In this document: one piece after another, positions 32,155 to 36,922 of the stretch
How positions within the stretch are numbered: the stretch's first letter is position 1
Layout of the letters: the number at the start of each line of letters is the position of its first letter
Source of the DNA: Bacillota bacterium
GTDB lineage: Bacteria > Bacillota > Clostridia > Peptostreptococcales > Acidaminobacteraceae
Assembly: GCA_030529225.1 (NCBI GenBank)
Contig: JAUMXH010000016.1
Location: 1 to 36,922 of the forward strand
Direction: 5' to 3'
DNA length: 36,922 nucleotides
Program-made: the position numbers and the translations under genes
The notes under the pieces: generated by a model
The model's database searches: none
Seen by the model: the letters and a program-made list of their open reading frames with translations, nothing else
Told to the model about the DNA's origin: nothing

Positions 32155-32634
32155 TTACCTTTCCTCCTTTGCCGTGCACCACTTTAAAATCGGCTCGGGA
32201 ACCATGCTGCTGATGTCCCCCCCAAAGTGAAAGACTTCCTTGACCAGGGACGAGCTGATGTGCGCATAGTTCATGCTGGTTGTCAGAAAAACAGTCTCGG
32301 CCTCCTCGTTCAAATGGCGATTGATCAAGGCCATTTTGAACTCGTCTTCAAAATCCAGGAGCGCCCTGAGCCCTTTGACGATGACGGCACCCTTTCGTTC
32401 CTTCACATAGTCCACCAGGAGACCCGAAAACGTGTCGACCTTGACGTTCGGCAGATGCTTGACGGACTCTTCTATCATTTGCTTCCGCTGCTCCTGCGTG
32501 AACATCGCCGTTTTAGACGTGTTCACCGAAACCACAACCACCAATTCTTCAAAGATTCTGGCCGCCCTGGTGATGATGTCAAGGTGGCCCTTCGTCAGCG
32601 GGTCAAAACTGCCCGGATAGATCGCAATACTCAT
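32155..32634 (-). CDS. coaD: Phosphopantetheine adenylyltransferase
   Basis: Penultimate step of coenzyme A synthesis, adding AMP from ATP to 4-prime-phosphopantetheine. The 159-residue protein has YPGSFDPLTKGHLDII (nucleotidyltransferase HxGH-type motif, 6-21), VKGLRALLDFEDEFKMALINRHL, and HISSSLVKEVFHFGGDIS near the end. The ATG follows GAGGAG. It is 48 bases after rsmD, and rsmD–coaD is a widespread pairing. Confidence 0.97.
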   Translation of the reverse strand: MSIAIYPGSFDPLTKGHLDIITRAARIFEELVVVVSVNTSKTAMFTQEQRKQMIEESVKHLPNVKVDTFSGLLVDYVKERKGAVIVKGLRALLDFEDEFKMALINRHLNEEAETVFLTTSMNYAHISSSLVKEVFHFGGDISSMVPEPILKWCTAKEER

Positions 32635-32682
32635 TCCTACTCCTCATTATCTTATCTTCCGTCACGGAAGCGGCAAGGCTTC

Positions 32683-33249
32683 CTATGAAAGAGGGCCGGC
32701 TCTAAAGTAAGAGACCCTCGTATCGGAAAAATCCTTTTGTTTGAACCATTCTAAAATCAAGTCTCCCCTCTCCCTGCGGTAACCCGAAAGATCAAGTTCT
32801 TTTTCATGTTCGCAAACGAGAACCGATCCGGGCTTCAAGCAACCGTGATCCAACAGGGATGAAAAAAGTTCGGGGATGAAGCCTTTGTGGTAGGGCGGGT
32901 CGGCAAAGACAAAGTCAAACTGCAACTTACATTGGCTCAGGTAGTCAAAGACATCCCCATTATAAAGCAGGGCATCTTCCAACATCCTTGTCTTTTGCAT
33001 GTTCTCCTTCAGCACTTGAAAGGTACGCTTATCCCACTCACAGGAGACCAGCTTGGCTGCCCCCCTGCTCAAGGCCTCTATTCCCAAGGCTCCGCTGCAG
33101 GCAAACGCATCCAAACAAAGCGCATTTTTTAAGTCAAATTGTATGCTGCTGAAGATCGATTCCTTGACTCGGTCCAGGGTGGGTCTTGCCGTAGGCAAGT
33201 CAATACTCTTCAGCTTTGTTCCTCGCGCCCTTCCGGCAATGACCCTCAT
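32683..33249 (-). CDS. rsmD: 16S rRNA (guanine-966-N2)-methyltransferase RsmD
   Basis: A SAM-dependent methyltransferase of 188 residues modifying G966 of 16S rRNA. It shows MRVIAGRARGTKL at the N-terminus, RPTLDRVKESIFSSI, the SAM loop DAFACSGALGIEALSRGA and the catalytic ADPPY. ATG at 33249 matches the family start and follows GGGGGAG closely; an upstream ATG at 33267 adds six residues. It lies downstream of the rplL terminator and begins the rsmD–coaD–coiled-coil–tmcAL–ackA run. Its own promoter is not clear. Confidence 0.94.
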   Translation of the reverse strand: MRVIAGRARGTKLKSIDLPTARPTLDRVKESIFSSIQFDLKNALCLDAFACSGALGIEALSRGAAKLVSCEWDKRTFQVLKENMQKTRMLEDALLYNGDVFDYLSQCKLQFDFVFADPPYHKGFIPELFSSLLDHGCLKPGSVLVCEHEKELDLSGYRRERGDLILEWFKQKDFSDTRVSYFRAGPLS

Positions 33250-33337
33250 AGCTCCCCCTTCATCCACTACATAGGCTTATTATACACAAATTGAAGCTTT
33301 TTTACCACTTTTTTTAGCCGGAAAATCGCAATCCGAG

Positions 33338-33374
33338 CATAAAAAAACACCACGAACGGCTTCGCGGTGTTTTC
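33338..33374 (-). terminator. Terminator after rplL
   Basis: On the minus strand AAAACACCGCGAA pairs with TTCGTGGTGTTTT (33361-33373 and 33344-33356, one mismatch) around a four-base loop and runs into T residues to 33341. It ends the ribosomal protein operon where rpoB would normally follow. Confidence 0.9.
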
Positions 33375-33395
33375 TTATCAAATCGATGAATGGAA

Positions 33396-33770
33396 CTACT
33401 TCAATTCAACTTCAGCGCCTGCTTCTTCAAGCTGAGCCTTCATTGCTTCCGCTTCCTCTTTAGATGCACCCTCTTTTAGTGTGCTAGGAGCGCCGTCAAC
33501 CATAGCTTTCGCTTCTTTTAGACCTTGTCCTGTAACGTTCTTAACCACCTTGATTACTTCAAGCTTCTTCGCACCAGGGTTCACGAGAACGACGTCGAAC
33601 TCAGTCTTCTCTTCCGCAGCAGCGTCTCCGCCACCTGCAACAACAGCGCCTGCTACCGCTACAGGAGCAGCAGCTGAAACGCCGAACTTCTCTTCACAAG
33701 CTTCCAAAAGTTCGTTCAATTCCAATACGGTCATATTCTCCAATGCTTCAATGATTTGCTCTTTGTTCAT
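33396..33770 (-). CDS. rplL: 50S ribosomal protein L7/L12
   Basis: Stalk protein that recruits translation GTPases. The 124-residue protein has the N-terminal dimerisation part ([22 protein letters not shown]), an Ala/Gly-rich hinge, and the C-terminal domain with [38 protein letters not shown] at 33770 has GGAGG six bases upstream. It is 79 bases after rplJ and last in the operon. Confidence 0.97.
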   Translation of the reverse strand: MNKEQIIEALENMTVLELNELLEACEEKFGVSAAAPVAVAGAVVAGGGDAAAEEKTEFDVVLVNPGAKKLEVIKVVKNVTGQGLKEAKAMVDGAPSTLKEGASKEEAEAMKAQLEEAGAEVELK

Positions 33771-33848
33771 GATAAACCTCCCTATCATTTCCATAAACTA
33801 ATCGGTTCCTGCACCGTGTGTGCCGATGCAGTCCGAATCAACAGTTTC

Positions 33849-34466
33849 TTACTCTTCTGTTGCCGCTTCTTCCGCAACCGGAGCTTCTTCGGCTACCGGT
33901 GCTTCTTCCACAGCACTAGCTTCTACAACAGGTTCCGCTTCTTGCGCCTGCTCCGCTACCGGAGCGACGTCTCCGCCCTCAGCCTTCTTGTCCGCAATCG
34001 CTTTCAACAAGTAAGCCAAGTTAACAAGTGGACTCTTGATGCTTCCAAGAATCTTGGAAATCAAGACTTCTCTTGACGGAATATCAGCAATCTTCTCGAT
34101 TCCTTGTGCGTCGTAGTAAACTCCCTCAATGATTCCCGACTTCAATTCCAAAGTCTTAGAATCCTTCGCGAATTTCTTCAACACTCTAGCCGGCGCCGTC
34201 GCATCGTCGTATGAGAATACGAACGCGTTCGGACCAATCAGGTCTTTGTTGATTTCTTCGAATTGAGTTCCCTCAGTCGCTCTCTTCACAAGTTTATTTT
34301 TGTAAACCTTGTAATCCACGCCGGCTTCACGGCACTCTTTTCTCAAACGAGTGACTTCATCCACATCGATTCCCATGTAATCAACCAGAACAAGAGATTT
34401 TGCGTCTTTAAGCTTTCCGTGTATTTCAGCTACTAATACTTTTTTTCCTTCAAAATTTGCTGACAT
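33849..34466 (-). CDS. rplJ: 50S ribosomal protein L10 with acidic tail
   Basis: Base of the ribosomal stalk and binder of L7/L12. The body (about 1-160) is normal: VAEIHGKLKDAKSLVLVDYMGI, VYKNKLVKRATEGT, IEGVYYDAQGIEKIADIPSREVLISKILG and LVNLAYLLKAIADKK. Then about 40 residues of repeats rich in Ala, Glu, Val and Pro (EEAPVAEEAPVAEEA) make it 205 residues against about 165-175 in usual members. GGAGG is upstream of the ATG, behind an L10 leader. Confidence 0.96.
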   Translation of the reverse strand: MSANFEGKKVLVAEIHGKLKDAKSLVLVDYMGIDVDEVTRLRKECREAGVDYKVYKNKLVKRATEGTQFEEINKDLIGPNAFVFSYDDATAPARVLKKFAKDSKTLELKSGIIEGVYYDAQGIEKIADIPSREVLISKILGSIKSPLVNLAYLLKAIADKKAEGGDVAPVAEQAQEAEPVVEASAVEEAPVAEEAPVAEEAATEE

Positions 34467-34490
34467 ACGTTCTAACCTCCTATCAAAAGT

Positions 34491-34616
34491 AAAAAACCCC
34501 CTTACCCAAAGGTCAAGAGGCTTTATATCAACGCAAAACGAGCATTGTATATAGTATCACCTCGGCAGGATTTATCTTGCACCTGCTGTCTTTGGAGTTC
34601 TTTACATTTTTATTTC
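34491..34616 (-). promoter_or_regulatory. L10 leader with attenuator before rplJ–rplL
   Basis: The 180-base gap after rplA contains the conserved L10 leader elements on the minus strand: CCAAAGACAGCAGGTG, a short stretch, then CCTGCCGAGGTG (34552-34597). This is the kink-turn fold that L10–L12 binds to lower its own expression. Downstream, CCTCTTGACC and GGTAAGGGGG form an imperfect stem followed by six T residues (34491-34520), a terminator 25 bases before rplJ. Together they imply attenuation. Confidence 0.85.
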
Positions 34617-34638
34617 AGCAAGCGCTGAACGGCTTGCT
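34617..34638 (-). repeat. Inverted repeat just after rplA
   Basis: AGCAAGC (34617-34623) and GCTTGCT (34632-34638) form a seven-base-pair stem with an eight-base loop, eight bases after the rplA stop. It has no T-run and may be a processing hairpin or the 5-prime part of the L10 leader. Confidence 0.5.
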
Positions 34639-34645
34639 TCTTCAA

Positions 34646-35338
34646 TTAGTATTTTGCTGCGTTAATGATGATTCCGGGACCCATAGTGCTTGAAATCGCA
34701 ACACTTCTTAGGTAAGTTCCCTTCGCAGCTGCCGGCTTCGCCTTTACCAAAGCCGCAATCAAAGCTTCCGCATTTTCTACGAGCTTTGACTCATCAAAAG
34801 ACATCTTGCCTACCGGGCAGTGCACGATGTTGGCTTTATCCAATCTGTACTCGACCTTACCGGCTTTGATTTCCTGAATGGTTTGCGCCACGTCTTTTGA
34901 CACGGTTCCTGATTTCGGGTTCGGCATAAGTCCCTTAGGTCCAAGAACCTTACCCAACTTACCAACGACGCCCATCATATCAGGTGTAGTAATGATGACA
35001 TCAAAGTCAAACCAGTTTTCGTTGGCAATTTTATCGCACATATCTTCCGCACCTACGAACTCGGCACCCGCTTGTTTTGCAATTTCAACGTTCTCGTCTT
35101 TTACGATCGCGAGAACCCTCTTTGATTTACCGGTTCCGTTCGGAAGTACGATCGCACCCCTAACCTGCTGGTCGGCGTGTCTGCCGTCAACCCCAAGTTT
35201 GATGTGCATTTCAACAGTTTCATCGAATTTAGCGGCCTTCAACTGTTTTAAAAGTTTAATCGCCTCTTCCATTTCATACTTCTTCTGAGTGTCGATTAAC
35301 TTCAGGTTATCCGCCTTCTTTTTTGATATTTTAGCCAT
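34646..35338 (-). CDS. rplA: 50S ribosomal protein L1
   Basis: Ribosomal L1 stalk protein, 230 residues. Signature stretches include [49 protein letters not shown] and [20 protein letters not shown]. The ATG at 35338 has AAAGGAGG five bases upstream; ATG at 35377 is not conserved. It follows rplK by 63 bases. L1 represses its own operon in other bacteria. Confidence 0.97.
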   Translation of the reverse strand: MAKISKKKADNLKLIDTQKKYEMEEAIKLLKQLKAAKFDETVEMHIKLGVDGRHADQQVRGAIVLPNGTGKSKRVLAIVKDENVEIAKQAGAEFVGAEDMCDKIANENWFDFDVIITTPDMMGVVGKLGKVLGPKGLMPNPKSGTVSKDVAQTIQEIKAGKVEYRLDKANIVHCPVGKMSFDESKLVENAEALIAALVKAKPAAAKGTYLRSVAISSTMGPGIIINAAKY

Positions 35339-35401
35339 GTTTCCTCCTTTGTGGTAATCGGTGGCAAAACCTCCCACAAAACGCTAACGCTCGATTGGCG
35401 A

Positions 35402-35827
35402 CTAGCCTTGTACTACGATACCCATGCTCTTCGCAGTTCCCTCTACCATGCTCATCGCAGCTTCGATGCTTGCGGCATTCAGGTCTTGCATTTTGAGTTC
35501 AGCTATCTCTTTTACCTGCGCTTTTGTAACAGTCGCTACCTTATTCTTGTTAGGCGCTCCCGAACCTTTCTCGATTCCGGCAGTCTTTCTAAGCAATACG
35601 GCAGCCGGTGGAGTTTTCAGAATAAATGAAAACGATCTGTCCTGGTAGATAGTGATAACTACAGGTATAATCAAACCTGCTTTATCCGCAGTCTTTGCAT
35701 TAAATTCTTTACAAAACTGCATGATGTTAACACCATGTGGACCCAACGCTGTACCAACCGGTGGAGCCGGAGACGCTGTCGCTGCAGGTAATTGCACTTT
35801 AACTATCGCTGACACTTTTTTAGCCAT
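35402..35827 (-). CDS. rplK: 50S ribosomal protein L11
   Basis: L11 forms the GTPase-associated centre with 23S rRNA. The 141-residue protein has [39 protein letters not shown] and the C-terminal rRNA-binding domain with [56 protein letters not shown] precedes ATG 35827. It is 29 bases after nusG. Confidence 0.97.
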   Translation of the reverse strand: MAKKVSAIVKVQLPAATASPAPPVGTALGPHGVNIMQFCKEFNAKTADKAGLIIPVVITIYQDRSFSFILKTPPAAVLLRKTAGIEKGSGAPNKNKVATVTKAQVKEIAELKMQDLNAASIEAAMSMVEGTAKSMGIVVQG

Positions 35828-35856
35828 TTTCTCACCTCCTCTATTTCTAAACAAGA

Positions 35857-36372
35857 TTACAACTTGGTAACTTGGTTATAGGCAATTTCAACCGGTGTAT
35901 CTCTGCCAAACATATTGATTTTGACTTTTAATGTTTGGTTGTGTTCGTCTATTTCCAGTACTTCACCAATAAATGTATCAAACGGTCCGGAAATGACGCG
36001 AACATTCTCGCCAATTTCGATATCCGTTTCGAACGCTTTGACTTCCAATCCCATTGAATACACTTCCGTATCGCTCAAAGGAACCGGTTCCGATGCTGAA
36101 CCTACAAAGCCGGTCACACCCTTCGTGTTTCTCACGACGTACCATGACTCGTCTGTCATCACCATCTTGACCATGGCGTAACTGGGAAAAAGATTCACGT
36201 CCTTTATTTTCTTCTTTCCGTCTTTTTGTTCCACCACTTGTCCTGTTGGAACCCTTACTTCCAAGATCACGTCCTGCATATTTCTACTTGCAGCAATCTT
36301 CTCGATACTCGCTTTGACTTTATTTTCGTGACTCGGATAAGTATGTACTATATACCATTTCGCTTCCGGCAT
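35857..36372 (-). CDS. nusG: Transcription elongation/antitermination factor NusG
   Basis: Binds RNA polymerase and couples transcription with translation. 171 residues: an NGN domain ([55 protein letters not shown]) and a C-terminal KOW domain ([33 protein letters not shown]). AGGAGG lies six bases before the ATG. It follows secE by 24 bases, the normal order. Confidence 0.97.
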   Translation of the reverse strand: MPEAKWYIVHTYPSHENKVKASIEKIAASRNMQDVILEVRVPTGQVVEQKDGKKKIKDVNLFPSYAMVKMVMTDESWYVVRNTKGVTGFVGSASEPVPLSDTEVYSMGLEVKAFETDIEIGENVRVISGPFDTFIGEVLEIDEHNQTLKVKINMFGRDTPVEIAYNQVTKL

Positions 36373-36396
36373 ATCATACCTCCTCTTACACGTTCG

Positions 36397-36618
36397 CTAC
36401 ATCATTAACAGTTGTCCAATGATTTTAGAAAAAGACATGTCGAAAATCCAAATCGCCAATGCAGCAAGGACTGAAAATGAAATTACAACAACTTCGTAAT
36501 TGATGAGTTCTTTTTTTGTAGGCCATGTAACCTTTTTCAGTTCAGTCCTCAAGCTCTTTAGAAATCCGCCTGAACCTGTCTTCTTTTGTTTCACTTCGTT
36601 CTTATTCGTTGAGCTCAT
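36397..36618 (-). CDS. secE: Protein translocase subunit SecE
   Basis: A 73-residue single-pass subunit of the SecYEG channel. A polar N-terminus is followed by FLKSLRTELKKVTWPTKKELI, the conserved amphipathic segment, and one membrane helix (about 45-66). It stands between rpmG and nusG, as usual. Confidence 0.96.
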   Translation of the reverse strand: MSSTNKNEVKQKKTGSGGFLKSLRTELKKVTWPTKKELINYEVVVISFSVLAALAIWIFDMSFSKIIGQLLMM

Positions 36619-36645
36619 CGCTAACTCCTTATTCTTCGCTATGCA

Positions 36646-36795
36646 CTACTTGGTTTCTTTGTGCATTGTCTCTTGCTTGCAGAACTTGCAATATTTTCTT
36701 AATTCGATTCGATCCGGCGTGTTCTTCTTGTTCTTCTCTGTGCTGTAGTTACGATTTTTGCACTCGTTGCACGCCATTGTGATGGTTATTCGCAT
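36646..36795 (-). CDS. rpmG: 50S ribosomal protein L33
   Basis: A 49-residue ribosomal protein of the zinc-binding form, with CNEC and CKFC pairs. The family sequence [16 protein letters not shown] and [18 protein letters not shown] is clear. The ATG at 36795 follows GGAGG by eight bases, and an upstream ATG at 36828 adds unrelated residues. First gene of rpmG–secE–nusG–rplK–rplA. Confidence 0.96.
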   Translation of the reverse strand: MRITITMACNECKNRNYSTEKNKKNTPDRIELRKYCKFCKQETMHKETK

Positions 36796-36863
36796 CCCTA
36801 ATGCCTCCCTCTTGTCTTCTAGGCACATTAAAAATAGGCCCTACATGACTCGTTTACCGAAAC

Positions 36864-36892
36864 AATTTACCATGTTTTCACTTGCATGTCAA
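36864..36892 (-). promoter_or_regulatory. Promoter of rpmG–secE–nusG–rplK–rplA
   Basis: On the minus strand a perfect TTGACA (36887-36892) and TAAATT (36864-36869) are separated by 17 bases, about 70 bases before rpmG. It is the main promoter visible for the operon. No tRNA or tuf gene is seen in the remaining 30 bases. Confidence 0.85.
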
Positions 36893-36922
36893 TAAAAATT
36901 ATATATTTGAACAAATTCCGAC

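Overview
The window looks like a chromosomal core region of a low-to-mid GC anaerobic member of the Bacillota (Clostridia/Tissierellia type). Grounds: strong GGAGG ribosome sites, TTG/GTG starts, an efp–CD1247-like–asp23–nusB–xseA–xseB–ispA string, cmk–ispH–S1, rnc–smc–ftsY, an SLH cell-wall anchoring protein, and ECF-type vitamin transport. I cannot place it to genus. No mobile element, phage, CRISPR array or rRNA is visible, and no gene-free gap exceeds 300 bases.

Layout. 1–640: a MarR-type regulator. 660–3637: a vitamin B6 salvage module, with a MocR/PdxR-like regulator divergent from a pyridoxal kinase-like gene and an ECF S component, around an operator region full of GTAC palindromes. 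3685–9468: rnc–smc–ftsY (minus), with a structured leader before rnc. 9527–9734: tRNA-Cys and tRNA-Lys from one strong promoter. 9866–11652: an HD-GYP (c-di-GMP phosphodiesterase) gene and a SanA/YdcF-like gene (plus). 11662–18026: efp, a giant CD1247-like zinc-ribbon protein, asp23, nusB, xseA, xseB, ispA. 18072–24519: a partial type IV pilus block (CheR, PilM, PilN, an enlarged PilO, an SLH-domain protein, a prepilin peptidase). 24610–27418: cmk, ispH, S1-domain protein. 27494–29007: an LCP cell-wall ligase gene. 29043–33249: rsmD, coaD, a coiled-coil protein, tmcAL, ackA. 33338–36892: rpmG, secE, nusG, rplK, rplA, L10 leader, rplJ, rplL, with a terminator after rplL and no rpoB/rpoC behind it.

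How it fits together. Most genes are on the minus strand in a few long operons for translation, secretion (FtsY, SecE), chromosome structure (SMC), isoprenoid supply (IspH, IspA) and RNA processing. Accessory content is concentrated in the B6 module and the pilus block. The pilus block holds the assembly platform but no ATPase, PilC or pilin. It has two Gram-positive-specific oddities: a PilO with a C-terminal carbohydrate-binding-like beta domain, and an SLH protein co-encoded with it. I propose that they form a wall-anchoring module for the pilus machine, and this is the best candidate here for an undescribed system. Other points: a MocR regulator without its PLP lysine, a probable CTG start for nusB, a three-way-junction leader on the RNase III gene, and acidic or disordered extensions on several housekeeping proteins.
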